DNA of 64,000 bases from Pontibacter burrus (GCF_010686685.1 NZ_JAAGWD010000003.1:310001-374000), one strand, 5' to 3'; shown: positions 27,520 through 37,106, counted from the first letter of the stretch. Notes: generated by a model from the sequence alone, not told the origin. Made by a program: numbers and translations.

Positions 27520-28206
27520 CTATTTGTTATAGTTGCGCGACCCGAAAATGCCGCTTCCAACACGAATCATGGTGCTGCCCTCTTTTAGTGCCAGTTGCCA
27601 ATCCGAAGTCATACCCATCGAAATCTCCTTAAAGTCCGGGTTAGCGAAAAAGAATGTTTCTTTAAGTTGTTCAAAATAGGAGCGAAGCTGCCTGAACTCT
27701 TGTCGTAATTTTTCCTGGTCTTCGGTATTGGTAGCAATGCCCATTACGCCTGTAATACGGATGTAATGCATGTTGCGGTACTCCTCGGATTGCAGCAGCG
27801 CCACTGCTTCCTCGTAGGCCATGCCGTGTTTGGTTTCCTCGTCGGCAATAGAGAATTGTAGCAGGCAGTTAATCGGCATGGTGCGGTTGCGCTGCTCAGC
27901 CCGCTTATTAATTTCAGCTAGCAGCTTCAGGCTGTCTACTGACTGGATGGTGTTTATAAAACCGGCAATGTACTTTACTTTATTTGTCTGCAGATGCCCT
28001 ATCAGGTGCCATTCTATGTCGTGCGGCAGCAGTTCGTATTTCTCAACGAGTTCCTGCACTTTGTTTTCACCGAACAGGCGGTGGCCGGCATCGTAGGCCT
28101 CCTTTATAGTTTCTACAGGATGTGTTTTGGTAACTGCCACCAGGCGTGCCGGTGTATCTTTCAGTTGCTCATCAAAGTAGCGTATATTATCTGCAATCAA
28201 GCTCAT
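27520..28206 (-). CDS. YggS-family PLP-homeostasis protein
   Basis: 228 residues. AVTKTHPVETI near residue 25 holds the PLP-binding lysine. GENKVQE, WHLIGHLQTNK, LLQFSIADEETKHG and the C-terminal SMGMTSDWQLALKEGSTMIRVG are family signatures. It binds pyridoxal phosphate and keeps its free level in balance (YggS, PROSC). The start is in AAACTATG context. Confidence 0.95.
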   Translation of the reverse strand: MSLIADNIRYFDEQLKDTPARLVAVTKTHPVETIKEAYDAGHRLFGENKVQELVEKYELLPHDIEWHLIGHLQTNKVKYIAGFINTIQSVDSLKLLAEINKRAEQRNRTMPINCLLQFSIADEETKHGMAYEEAVALLQSEEYRNMHYIRITGVMGIATNTEDQEKLRQEFRQLRSYFEQLKETFFFANPDFKEISMGMTSDWQLALKEGSTMIRVGSGIFGSRNYNK

Positions 28207-28420
28207 AGTTTAATATTGAATGTGTAATTGAGTGAATGTCCGATTTTAAACTGATTCAATCAACTATAGTTTAATCTTGCTCAATAGCTAAAGTTTATCA
28301 ATCTCAACCAGGATCTCTCTAGGATGACAAAATGCAACCAGGAAAAAACTTACAAACTATAAATCACCTTTCTAACTTATACCTTTCTAACTTTTTAACT
28401 CACAGACTCTCTAACTGGCC

Positions 28421-29452
28421 TCAGTCTTCCAGCACGTTGGTTACAAAGGTGTTTTTTAGCAGCATCCAGCTAAGGAGCAGGAGCAGAGCCCATTTCAGAT
28501 AAACCTGATAATAATCTTTGGTATCCCGGAAGCGCTTCTCGCTAACTTCGGTTTTCTCCAGTTGGTTTATGCTCTTGAAAACTGACTGGAGCGCATCTTT
28601 GGTATCTGCCCGGAAGAACTGCCCGTTGCCTATAGTTGCCACATCGCGTAGGCTGCTTTCATCCAGCTTGGTTTCTACAAAAAGTGTCTTACCTTCCTCA
28701 TCCAAAGCATAAGGTACTTGTCCGTCTTTTCCGATGCCGATACTATAAAGTTTTATATCGAAACCTTTCGCCAATTGTGCGGCCATCTGTGGGTCTAAGC
28801 TGCCTGCGGTATTCTCCCCATCACTGATCAGGATAACCACTTTACTTTTAGCTTCCGAATCGCGCATACGGTTGGTGGCTACAGCCAGGGCACTGCCGAT
28901 GGCCGTTCCATCGTTCTCGATCATTTTGAAGCCAATAGAGCTGATGCTCTCGCGCAGCATCTGGTAATCGGTGGTGAGCGGGGCCAGCGAGTACGCATCG
29001 CCGGCAAATACCACCAGGCCAATTCTGTCCTGCACACGGCCGTTAATAAATTCCAGCGCTACTTCCTTGGCCGCATCCAGCCGGTTTGGTTTAATGTCCT
29101 GCAACTCCATCGACCCGGAAACGTCAAGGGCCAGTATGATGTCGATACCTTCTGCGGTTTGCTCTACCTGCTCATTTATCTGCTGCGGGCGAGCCAGGGC
29201 AACCAGTACCAGCATGATGAACAGGATGAATAACGTATCCGGGATAAAGCGGAGCAGGCTGCTCCATTGCCATGGCAGCTTTCCATCGAACATAGCTACA
29301 TTCAGCTTGTTGCGTGAATTCAGCGTGAATAGCCACTTTAATACAAACAACAACGGCACTACCGGCAGTGCATACAACACCAGCGGAAATACCCAGTCAA
29401 AAGAACGGAGCGTGTTAAGACTGAACCACTCCAGGCTCAGCCAATCCAGCAT
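28421..29452 (-). CDS. VWA-domain membrane protein, BatA-like
   Basis: 343 residues from the ATG at 29452; an ATG 7 codons earlier (29473) is also possible. Two N-terminal membrane helices are followed by a von Willebrand A domain with the MIDAS motif DVSGSM near residue 85 and ISDGEN near 190, and a C-terminal helix. It is the last gene of a Bat-like operon and overlaps the gene before it by 38 bases. The operon in other Bacteroidota begins with a MoxR ATPase, absent here. Confidence 0.88.
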   Translation of the reverse strand: MLDWLSLEWFSLNTLRSFDWVFPLVLYALPVVPLLFVLKWLFTLNSRNKLNVAMFDGKLPWQWSSLLRFIPDTLFILFIMLVLVALARPQQINEQVEQTAEGIDIILALDVSGSMELQDIKPNRLDAAKEVALEFINGRVQDRIGLVVFAGDAYSLAPLTTDYQMLRESISSIGFKMIENDGTAIGSALAVATNRMRDSEAKSKVVILISDGENTAGSLDPQMAAQLAKGFDIKLYSIGIGKDGQVPYALDEEGKTLFVETKLDESSLRDVATIGNGQFFRADTKDALQSVFKSINQLEKTEVSEKRFRDTKDYYQVYLKWALLLLLSWMLLKNTFVTNVLED

Positions 29453-30368
29453 GTCGTCTGTTATTCTTAGCATTTTTGGTTATTTCGCGTTGTGCCTTAT
29501 AGCGGGTTTTAGCAAAGCGGCGCAACAGTTGCAGTGCATCTTTGGTGTCGGCTTCAGCTTCGGTATTCACGTTGCCATAAATGGCTTTGTCGCACAGGCG
29601 CAGGGCGTTGTTTACTTCTTCGTTATTATCGTAATATTCTACAATCTCTTTGGTAGTAAAGGAGTTAATGGCGCTGCGCTCCAGCTTGGTCAGGTAATTT
29701 TTCCAGAGCGATACGGCTTTCTCCATACTCTGCGAAACCCCGGTCTTCACAAAACGATCCACATGGGCATTGTAACGCGAGGTAAAGTAGAGATGGTCCT
29801 TTCGGAGCCTGTATAGTTTGTATTTGGTTTTGATGGTTTGCCCGAATAGGAGCCAGATGAGGCCCGACACCAGCGTACCTACCACTACCCATAGTAACAG
29901 CACCGGCCAGTTAAAGCGCTCGGCAACAGGCATCAGCTCCGTCTGTGATTTAAGTCTTAAAGGAGTATCTATTTTATTAACCAGTTGTTGCAGTATTACC
30001 TGGCTGCTGTCGCCCTCTACACGGATGGTATCTTTCCCCTGTAAGACAAAGACAGGCAGGCTTAAGGCCTGTCGCGGCGCCGTGTCAAACGTACGAAGCG
30101 TATACACGGCACTATCGGTGCTGATGCCATTTCGGGTATTGGTAGGGTAAAAATCGTTTCGGACCAGCTCAAAGGGAGCAAAGTTATAGTTAGAGCCGGG
30201 CAGTATAATTTCAAGAGTATCCGCATGGCGGTGCACCAGCGTGTAAGTAATGGGCACACCAATCTTCACCGAATCGGAACTGAAGGAACCTATAGGCCGG
30301 GTAACCTGCTGCCCGCATACCAGCAATGGAACGAGTGTGATAACTATAAAAAGCAGTAACCTATGCAC
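29415..30368 (-). CDS. Bat-operon membrane protein, unknown
   Basis: 317 residues. A signal peptide (about 1-18, ending LVCGQQ) leads into a periplasmic beta-rich domain of about 130 residues, then a single membrane helix (WPVLLLWVVVGTLVSGLIWLLF near 153-174) and a cytoplasmic helical domain. The layout resembles the hypothetical protein that stands between DUF58 and VWA genes in Bacteroidota Bat operons. It overlaps the DUF58 gene by 8 bases and the VWA gene by 38. Confidence 0.75.
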   Translation of the reverse strand: MHRLLLFIVITLVPLLVCGQQVTRPIGSFSSDSVKIGVPITYTLVHRHADTLEIILPGSNYNFAPFELVRNDFYPTNTRNGISTDSAVYTLRTFDTAPRQALSLPVFVLQGKDTIRVEGDSSQVILQQLVNKIDTPLRLKSQTELMPVAERFNWPVLLLWVVVGTLVSGLIWLLFGQTIKTKYKLYRLRKDHLYFTSRYNAHVDRFVKTGVSQSMEKAVSLWKNYLTKLERSAINSFTTKEIVEYYDNNEEVNNALRLCDKAIYGNVNTEAEADTKDALQLLRRFAKTRYKAQREITKNAKNNRRHAGLAEPGVVQS

Positions 30369-31242
30369 TTTTTTTGGTGGTTTTATTGCGGAGCCTGAAC
30401 AGGTTCACAAGCTGTGGTACATAGTCTTCATTTGCCTGAATGGCCAGGTAATTGGCCTGGTATTTCTGGCAGATGCGGATCACGTTTTCCTGGTTTTGCT
30501 GGTACTGCACAAAATACTTTTTCTGGAATTCTTCTCCCGATGTGTTCAGCCAAACAGTTTTGCCAGTTTCCTTATCCAACACTGGAACTATGCCCATACC
30601 CGGCATTTTCCGTTCGCGCACGTCTATGAGCTGTATTACAATCAGGTCGTGCCTGCGGGCCAGCATCTGTAGTTCTTTCTCATAGTTCACATCTATAAAA
30701 TCGGAGATGAGCAGAACAATACTGCGGCGTTTGATGATATCCAGTGTCAGGCGAATGCCACTGCCCAGGTTTGTTTTTGCCGACTGAGGCTGTAGTTCGT
30801 GCAGTGACTTAATAATGGCGTATGCCTGCTCAATCCCTTTGGCTGGTTTTATATACTTTTCTTTTCGGTCGGAGAAGCAGATAATGCCGATCTGGCTTTG
30901 CTGGCGCGCAGCCGAGATGGCCAAAACACCACAGATCTCTTTACCGACATCAATTTTCTGTTGCTTGCCTGTTCCTATAGTTTGCGAAGCACTTACATCC
31001 AGCATCAGGAATACCGACTGTTCTTTTTCTTCGCGGTATGTTTTTACAAATGTGCCGTGCCCTTTAGCACTTACGTTCCAGTCAATGGTGCGCACATCAT
31101 CGCCATACTGGTAGGCGCGCACATCGTCGAATTCCAGCCCGGTACCTTTAAAAACCGAGTGAAAATCGCCCTGCATCTGGGTGGTAATCGCCTTCCTTAT
31201 CCTGATCTCGTATTTACGCAGCTTTTGAACAAGCTCTTTCAT
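30361..31242 (-). CDS. DUF58 domain protein of the Bat-like operon
   Basis: 293 residues with the DUF58 signature DDVRAYQYGDDVRTIDWN near residues 38-55 and a degenerate VWA site DVSASQ. It is the first gene of the three-gene operon DUF58, membrane protein, VWA. Such operons are associated with envelope integrity and aerotolerance in Bacteroides, acting with MoxR, which must be encoded elsewhere. Confidence 0.9.
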   Translation of the reverse strand: MKELVQKLRKYEIRIRKAITTQMQGDFHSVFKGTGLEFDDVRAYQYGDDVRTIDWNVSAKGHGTFVKTYREEKEQSVFLMLDVSASQTIGTGKQQKIDVGKEICGVLAISAARQQSQIGIICFSDRKEKYIKPAKGIEQAYAIIKSLHELQPQSAKTNLGSGIRLTLDIIKRRSIVLLISDFIDVNYEKELQMLARRHDLIVIQLIDVRERKMPGMGIVPVLDKETGKTVWLNTSGEEFQKKYFVQYQQNQENVIRICQKYQANYLAIQANEDYVPQLVNLFRLRNKTTKKSA

Positions 31243-31301
31243 ACTGCTGTTGTACTGGTGTAAGATTTTAAAATTAGGACATATTCCCGTAATTTACATC
31301 C

Positions 31302-31769
31302 GTGAAAAGACTTTTCTCCATACTTTTTTGCCTTTCGCTGTTTGGCTGCGGGCAACAGAAAAATACTTCAGCGGCTGATAATCCGGTTCCGGAAGTGAAA
31401 ATGATCCAGATTCTGGCAGATGTACACGTAATGGAAGCACTGATAGAATCCAATATCAGCTATCCTGATTCGGCGGTTATGGTGTATAATAAACGCCATA
31501 AGGAAATATTGGAAAAGCACGGTGTTACGCCAGAAGCATTCCACGAGTCTTATAAGTACTATGCTGATAATCTGCGGGAAATGGACCTTTTATATGAAGC
31601 AGTACTTGATACCCTGACGTTACGCGAAGCCAAACTTGCAGCTAAAACAGGCGACAGTGCTACAGACTCCGTGCAGAACAGCGAGCTGATTCTGCTAGAC
31701 CCTCCCGTACAATCCGAAAAACGCGACGGAAAGCGGCCTGATATCCTGATGACTGCACCTGTAGAGTAA
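31302..31769 (+). CDS. DUF4296 lipoprotein
   Basis: 155 residues with a GTG start. LFSILFCLSLFGC is a lipoprotein signal. The domain runs ILADVHVMEALIESNISYPDSAVMVYNKRHKEIL, matching DUF4296, a Bacteroidota family often next to dihydroorotase or SprT genes. It diverges from the Bat operon. Confidence 0.85.
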   Translation: MKRLFSILFCLSLFGCGQQKNTSAADNPVPEVKMIQILADVHVMEALIESNISYPDSAVMVYNKRHKEILEKHGVTPEAFHESYKYYADNLREMDLLYEAVLDTLTLREAKLAAKTGDSATDSVQNSELILLDPPVQSEKRDGKRPDILMTAPVE

Positions 31770-31774
31770 CGGAA

Positions 31775-32131
31775 TTAAATCAGTTTACTGCCATTGGGAA
31801 CTTTGCCTGCTGGTTGCGCGAGTATAATATCGCGGTTCTCGTCTTCAAAGCCTGTTACTAGTACTTCAGAAACAAACTTGCCTATCTGTTTCCTGCCCAG
31901 GTTTACCACGCACAGCACCTGGCGCCCGATCAGTGTATCCGGCGTGTAATGCTTGGTTATTTGCGCGCTTGATCTTTTTATTCCGAGCGGCCCCAGGTCT
32001 ATAGTTAGTTTATAGGCTGGCTTACGGGCCTCTGGAAACTCCTGCACTTCCAGTATAGTTCCTACGCGTATATCGGTTTGCTCAAATTGTTGCCAGTCTA
32101 TAGTTGGCTGTGGTTGCTCAGGTGCGTACAT
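31775..32131 (-). CDS. CsaA-like tRNA-binding domain protein
   Basis: 118 residues, close to CsaA length. The EMAP/OB-fold begins DIRVGTILEVQEFPEARKPAYKL and ends ILAQPAGKVPNGSKL. It binds tRNA-like structures, and in Bacillus CsaA acts as a chaperone in export. Only 5 bases separate it from the convergent DUF4296 gene. Confidence 0.9.
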   Translation of the reverse strand: MYAPEQPQPTIDWQQFEQTDIRVGTILEVQEFPEARKPAYKLTIDLGPLGIKRSSAQITKHYTPDTLIGRQVLCVVNLGRKQIGKFVSEVLVTGFEDENRDIILAQPAGKVPNGSKLI

Positions 32132-32320
32132 CGGTTATCTGTTAGATCTGTATTTCCCAAATATACTATTTGCCTGCTTAATGCAATGCAGCCAGCACAA
32201 ACTGCCGGCTGTTGCACAGGTAACATAAGCACCCGTACGCCGTAATCCTATTCAGCCTTTCTGATAAAGGAAACGGCACTGCAAAAGCTGCCGAAACTAC
32301 ACACGCACACACCATAAACT

Positions 32321-33865
32321 ATGAAAAATTATTCCGGAGCAAGTAAATCTGTTTGGGTAGATGGCATTGCTATGCCTGCAACACCCTCGCTTCAGCAAAA
32401 CGTAACCTGCGATGTTTGTATAGTTGGCGCCGGTATAGCCGGTTTAACTACAGCTTACAACCTTATGAAGGAAGGCAAATCGGTCATGATACTGGAAGCC
32501 AAAGATGAGATATGCGGAGGCGAAACCGGCCGTACGACTGCCCACCTTGCCAGTGCGCTTGATGATGGGTTTCCGGAACTTATCCGACTGTTTGGTGCAA
32601 ATGGTGCGCGGCTGGCCATACAGAGCCACATGGCAGCCATAGATAAGATAGAGCAGATCATACACGACGAAAAGATTGCCTGTGATTTTAAACGGGTGGA
32701 TGGCTACATGTTTGCCAACAACACCGAGCAGGAAGAGCAGCTTGTAAAGGAACTGGAAGCGGTTCATCAATTAGGATGGCGCGATGTGGTATTACGTAAA
32801 TCCTGTCCGCTGGAATCACTTACTTCGCTTCCTTGTCTGCACTTCCCGAACCAGGGGCGTTTTCATGTGCTGAAATATTTATCTAGTCTTGCTAATGCGT
32901 TATTAAACAAAGATGTAAGAATATACACTTCAAGCAAAGCTGTAGATTTTAAATCGGGTGCTGTGGCTGTTGTTACTACCCAAAGCGGCCACACCGTAAC
33001 GGCCAACCACGTTGTAGTTACCAGCAATTCGCCGGTAAACGACATGGTAACCATGCATACCAAACAGGCCCCTTATCGCACCTATGTAATAGGAGCACGG
33101 GTGCCAAAAGGATCTGTGCCGGACGCGCTCTATTGGGACATGCAGGACCCTTATCACTACATCCGCATACAGGAGGCAGATAAAGATGCAGGTGAGGGGG
33201 CGGATGATATCCTGATAGTTGGTGGGGAAGATCATAAAACCGGCCAGGATAATTACCCCGAGCTGCGTTTTCAGCAACTGGAACATTGGATGCGACTCCA
33301 CTTCCCGATGGCAGGAGAGGTGGTGTACCGCTGGTCGGGCCAGGTGCTGGAGCCTGTGGATTCGCTGGCATTTATTGGCAGGAACCCCGGCGATGCCGAG
33401 AATGTATACATTGCCACCGGCGACTCAGGCCATGGCATGACCCACGGAACTATAGCCGGTATCCTGATCACAGACCTGATTATGGGACGCACCAACGAGT
33501 GGGCAACTATTTACGACCCAGCCAGGGTGAGTATTAAAACAACAGGGGAGTTTCTGAAAGAGAACCTGAATGTGGCAGCACAATATACAGACCTTGTGCA
33601 GGGCGGCGAAGTAAAGGATGCGAACGAAGTACAGCCCGGCACTGGCCGTGTAATAGGCAGAGGAAAAAGCAAGATTGCCGTGTACTGCGATGAAGATGGT
33701 GCCAAGCATGAGTGTTCAGCAATTTGTACCCACTTGGGTTGTGTAGTGCACTGGAACAGCGTAGAAAAATCGTGGGATTGCCCGTGCCATGGTTCCCGCT
33801 TCGACCCGTTCGGGAAAGTAATTACAGGACCAGCCGTTAAAGATCTGGATAAACCTAAAGCTTAA
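32321..33865 (+). CDS. FAD-dependent oxidoreductase fused to a Rieske domain
   Basis: 514 residues. A glycine/sarcosine-oxidase type FAD domain (GAGIAGLTTAYNL near residue 32, ETGRTTAHL near 70) runs to about residue 400. A C-terminal Rieske [2Fe-2S] domain follows, with CTHLGC and CPCHGSRFD as cluster ligands. It is the well-known 'FAD-dependent oxidoreductase/Rieske' family with unknown substrate, possibly an amine. The start context is AAACTATG. Confidence 0.92.
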   Translation: MKNYSGASKSVWVDGIAMPATPSLQQNVTCDVCIVGAGIAGLTTAYNLMKEGKSVMILEAKDEICGGETGRTTAHLASALDDGFPELIRLFGANGARLAIQSHMAAIDKIEQIIHDEKIACDFKRVDGYMFANNTEQEEQLVKELEAVHQLGWRDVVLRKSCPLESLTSLPCLHFPNQGRFHVLKYLSSLANALLNKDVRIYTSSKAVDFKSGAVAVVTTQSGHTVTANHVVVTSNSPVNDMVTMHTKQAPYRTYVIGARVPKGSVPDALYWDMQDPYHYIRIQEADKDAGEGADDILIVGGEDHKTGQDNYPELRFQQLEHWMRLHFPMAGEVVYRWSGQVLEPVDSLAFIGRNPGDAENVYIATGDSGHGMTHGTIAGILITDLIMGRTNEWATIYDPARVSIKTTGEFLKENLNVAAQYTDLVQGGEVKDANEVQPGTGRVIGRGKSKIAVYCDEDGAKHECSAICTHLGCVVHWNSVEKSWDCPCHGSRFDPFGKVITGPAVKDLDKPKA

Positions 33866-33877
33866 GCGATATTAACA

Positions 33878-33926
33878 AAGCAGGCCTCGGCTATAGTTGT
33901 TTGATAACTATAGCCGAGGCCTGCTT
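33878..33926. terminator. Bidirectional terminator built on AACTATAG
   Basis: A perfect 21-bp stem (33878-33898 with 33906-33926) with a 7-base loop. The loop-proximal 8 pairs are CTATAGTT/AACTATAG, so the dispersed motif is part of the terminator stem. Confidence 0.85.
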
Positions 33927-33944
33927 ATAGTTTATGGCAAGCTG

Positions 33945-34505
33945 TTATTTATAGTTTTCGAGCTGTTTCAGGCGGGCTGCAATGGTTTGTTCCCACTCAG
34001 CAGATACTGTGGCATCCAGGCCGTGTTTTGATTGTGCATCAAATTTATCCTGCTCGGCTTTCCATCTGGCAAAGGCAGCATTTACGGTAGCTGCCAGTTT
34101 TGGTCTTGCATCAGGACAAACTGTGCCAAGCGCCTTAAGTTCTTTGCGAAGCTGGCGGGCATGTACTTCCGTCAGGTCGAAATGCAGTTGCTCGTGTTGC
34201 AGTAATTTGTCCGATTTAATGTTTTTGGTCCAGGACTCGTTTGCAAGGAACACGCATTTTACATCGTACTCAAGTTTATTAGCATTGCATTTCGCATCTA
34301 CTGCCAGGTTAGCAGCAGTAAGGGCATGGTGCGGGTTCAGGGAGTCGGGCTGCGCTTTAAAATCACCCCAGGTTAACGGGCGGTCGGCAGACCAGGCAAT
34401 GTGCGTGGTGGCTTTTTTGGATTCTTCAGAGGCGATAATGCCAGGTGCTAGCGCAGGCGCAAACAAGCCCGCCAACAGCGACAGAAAGAGGGAAAGAAAA
34501 TTCAT
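33945..34505 (-). CDS. DUF922 secreted protein with HExxH-like motif
   Basis: 186 residues from the ATG at 34505, which begins the signal peptide (an upstream ATG at 34532 would put nine polar residues before it). After the signal, WSADRPLTWGDFKA is the usual DUF922 start. HEQLHFDLTEVHARQL near residue 120 contains a zinc-peptidase-like HxxxH with a downstream H. The family is predicted to be Zn-dependent, with unknown target. Confidence 0.82.
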   Translation of the reverse strand: MNFLSLFLSLLAGLFAPALAPGIIASEESKKATTHIAWSADRPLTWGDFKAQPDSLNPHHALTAANLAVDAKCNANKLEYDVKCVFLANESWTKNIKSDKLLQHEQLHFDLTEVHARQLRKELKALGTVCPDARPKLAATVNAAFARWKAEQDKFDAQSKHGLDATVSAEWEQTIAARLKQLENYK

Positions 34506-34573
34506 CTTGGCTAAAAGATTTATATTTACCACCTAACAGCAGTGTTGTTTATAAAGTGCCGGCCTATTGCACT

Positions 34574-35917
34574 TTAACGTGTAACTAACTGATTGCTAAG
34601 TTTTTTAAATCTTAAAAATAGCAATAAAGCAGCAATACTCAAACCTATCACTAAACCCATCCACACTCCGCTTACTCCAAATCCGAGTTTAAAAGCGAGC
34701 AGGTAGCCAACAGGTAAACCGATCACCCAATAAGCAACAAGTGAGATCAGGCCCGGAATGCGTACATCTTCTAAGCCACGCAGTGCACCAAGCCCTACTA
34801 CCTGCACGCCATCCGAGATCTGGAAAAGTGCAGCGAACAGAAGCAGTGTAGAAGCTATCTTAATCACCTCAACATCATCGATATACAGGATCGGGATGAG
34901 CGTGTTGCCGGCCACCATCAGGAGTCCGCTTGCCAGCATGAAGAGTGCACCCATAGCGAAGCTGATGTTACCAGCTTTCTGCATGGAACTATACTTGCCA
35001 AGGCCTTTTAAGTTACCTACCCGTATAGTTGCGGCGGCCGCAATTCCGCTGGCCATCATGTAAGTAACCGAAGCCACGTTGATAGCAATCTGGTGTGCAG
35101 CCAGTTGTTTTGCGCCGAGCCATCCAATCATAATGGCAGAAAAACTGAAGGCGCCCATTTCAAATATCATCTGCCCGGAAATAGGAATGCCGAGCTTAAA
35201 GATGCGGTAGGTGTGCAGGAAAGACAGATGACGCCAGCGTAAGAAATGGCGGAAAACCTTAAACCTGCGGGCATAAAGTACCCATCCACCCATCATAAGT
35301 GCCATAAGTACCCTGGATATAAGCGTTGCCCAGGCTGCACCCAGCATACCCATTTCCGGGAAACCCAGTTTACCCCATATCAGCACATAGTTCAGGAAAA
35401 TATTGACCGTATTGGCAAAAATGATGATGTACATCGACTGCTTGGTAAACGACAGCCCTTCAGCAAACTGCTTGAACGCCTGGAACAGCATAAGCGGTAC
35501 CATGGACAGGAACAGGATGTTGAGGTAAGGGATAGCCAGCTTCACTACATCTTCAGGTTGGTTTAGCAGCGTAATATAAGGCGACAGAAAATAACCTGCC
35601 ACAAACAGCAGGATGCCCAATAGCAGGTTGGAAACCAGGCCGTTTAACAACAGCAACGAGATGCGGGTATAGTTTCCGCGGCCCTCGGCACCGGCAATCA
35701 GCGGCGTAAGACTATAGGACACCCCAAGGCCAAAAACCATCACGATCATAAAGATACTGTTGCCCAACGACGCCGCAGCAAGCGGAATGGTACCGATTTG
35801 CCCGATCATTAAACTATCGAACACACTTACCATAATGTGGCCCAACTGGCTAAGTACCACCGGGTAAGCAAGAAAAAATGTTTTTGAAAAGTGTTCTCTG
35901 TAAGTGGCAGTATCCAT
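34574..35917 (-). CDS. MATE-family efflux transporter
   Basis: 447 residues with 12 membrane helices of the MATE/NorM fold. Typical motifs are DSLMIGQIGTIPLAAASLGNS near residues 33-53 and GLGALRGLEDVRIPG near 365-380. It exports small organic cations using Na+ or H+. The gene lies 58 bases after the PLP enzyme gene of the ergothioneine operon, on the same strand, with a possible -7 box (35937-35944) between them. It may belong to that operon or have its own promoter. Confidence 0.93.
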   Translation of the reverse strand: MDTATYREHFSKTFFLAYPVVLSQLGHIMVSVFDSLMIGQIGTIPLAAASLGNSIFMIVMVFGLGVSYSLTPLIAGAEGRGNYTRISLLLLNGLVSNLLLGILLFVAGYFLSPYITLLNQPEDVVKLAIPYLNILFLSMVPLMLFQAFKQFAEGLSFTKQSMYIIIFANTVNIFLNYVLIWGKLGFPEMGMLGAAWATLISRVLMALMMGGWVLYARRFKVFRHFLRWRHLSFLHTYRIFKLGIPISGQMIFEMGAFSFSAIMIGWLGAKQLAAHQIAINVASVTYMMASGIAAAATIRVGNLKGLGKYSSMQKAGNISFAMGALFMLASGLLMVAGNTLIPILYIDDVEVIKIASTLLLFAALFQISDGVQVVGLGALRGLEDVRIPGLISLVAYWVIGLPVGYLLAFKLGFGVSGVWMGLVIGLSIAALLLFLRFKKLSNQLVTR

Positions 35918-35936
35918 AGCAATCGGGAATGGGCTG

Positions 35937-35944
35937 CAAAAATA
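35937..35944 (-). promoter_or_regulatory. Possible -7 box of the MATE gene
   Basis: TATTTTTG on the minus strand fits TANNTTTG, 20 bases before the MATE start. No matching -33 box is seen. Confidence 0.35.
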
Positions 35945-35975
35945 GCAGTTTTTTACCGGAAGCTATAGTTTATAA

Positions 35976-37103
35976 TTACTTGTTGTTGGTACTAAGGGCA
36001 GGTTTGAGCTGTTGGAGAGCATTTCTTAATTTATCCATTGCCTGCTGCAAAACGGGCTTCTCCACTGCAAACGACATCCGTACATGGCCAATACCGCCAA
36101 ACAGGTCGCCGTTTGCTACTTTAAGCTTATGCTGTTGCTCCAGGTAATTGCATAGGTCCTGGGTTGTAGCTATAGTTTGTCCGTCTGAATTTTGTTTGCC
36201 AATGTAAGCACGCATATCCGGGAAGAAGTAGTAGGCGCCTTCCGGCTCAAAAAATGAAATGCCGGGAATAGCGGAGAGGCCCTCTTTCATGAGTTGGCGG
36301 TTTTCCTTCAGTACTTCCAGCATCGGGGGCAGGGCATTGTCCTGCTGCTGCAATGTGGCCACGGCGGCATCCTGTATAAACTGGCTGACACCAGAATACG
36401 TGCTCGCCTGAAAATCTGTACTTTGCTGAACTATAGTTTCGGGCCCCACCATGTAACCGATGCGCCAGCCCGACATGGCAAAGTTTTTAGAGAAGCCATT
36501 AACGACAATTATTCTTTCCTGCGGCCCCTGGCAGGCAAGGGCAGAAGTAAAAGGCTTGCCGTAAGTATCAAGGTCATAAATTTCATCGCTTATCAGGTAT
36601 AGTTCCGGAAAGTCATGCAACAGTGCAAGGATACTTTCCAGTTCGGTTTTACTATAAATACGCCCGGTTGGGTTGCCCGGGTTTGTGAGCAGCAATATCC
36701 GGGAGTTGGGAGTGAGAACTCTGCGGATGTCGTCTGGGGTTAAACTATAGTTCTGTTCCTGTTTTGTTTCTATCGTTACCAGTTTACCCTTGCTATACTT
36801 AAGCAGCTCATAAAAGCCAAACCAGGCAGGCGTGGGAATCACAACTTCATCGCCCTCGCGCAGCAGTACAGTAATTAGATTGAATAGCGCATGTTTAGTG
36901 CCCGGCGTTACCATTACCTGTTCGGGTGCTACCGTTACATTTGCCTGTGCGTAGCGCGCAGCTATAGTTTGGCGCAGTGTTGCATCGCCCTCGGAGGGAC
37001 CATAGTAGGTTTTGCCTTCTTGTAATGCGGTTATAGCAGCAGCTATAGCAGCATCCGGACTCCGGAAATAGCTTGCTCCTGATGACAGGTCCAGTAGTTT
37101 CAT
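35976..37103 (-). CDS. Class I/II aminotransferase-fold PLP enzyme in the egt operon
   Basis: 375 residues. PLP-binding motifs: NPGNPTGRIYS near residue 140, SDEIYD near 172, and FSKNFAMSGWRIGY near 205 with the Schiff-base lysine. HVRMSFA near 345 has the conserved substrate-carboxylate arginine. The N-terminal arm of about 30 residues seen in class I aspartate aminotransferases is missing, with the protein starting at LLDLSSG. It starts 3 bases after the egtD stop, strongly implying co-translation. It may be an aminotransferase, or it may fill the role of the C-S lyase EgtE, since no class V EgtE is seen. Confidence 0.85.
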   Translation of the reverse strand: MKLLDLSSGASYFRSPDAAIAAAITALQEGKTYYGPSEGDATLRQTIAARYAQANVTVAPEQVMVTPGTKHALFNLITVLLREGDEVVIPTPAWFGFYELLKYSKGKLVTIETKQEQNYSLTPDDIRRVLTPNSRILLLTNPGNPTGRIYSKTELESILALLHDFPELYLISDEIYDLDTYGKPFTSALACQGPQERIIVVNGFSKNFAMSGWRIGYMVGPETIVQQSTDFQASTYSGVSQFIQDAAVATLQQQDNALPPMLEVLKENRQLMKEGLSAIPGISFFEPEGAYYFFPDMRAYIGKQNSDGQTIATTQDLCNYLEQQHKLKVANGDLFGGIGHVRMSFAVEKPVLQQAMDKLRNALQQLKPALSTNNK

Positions 37104-37106
37104 AGA

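Noticed and set aside
34574..35917. Treating the MATE gene as certain member of the egt operon
   Set aside because: A 58-base gap with its own possible -7 box makes independent transcription equally possible, so it is only reported as a hypothesis.
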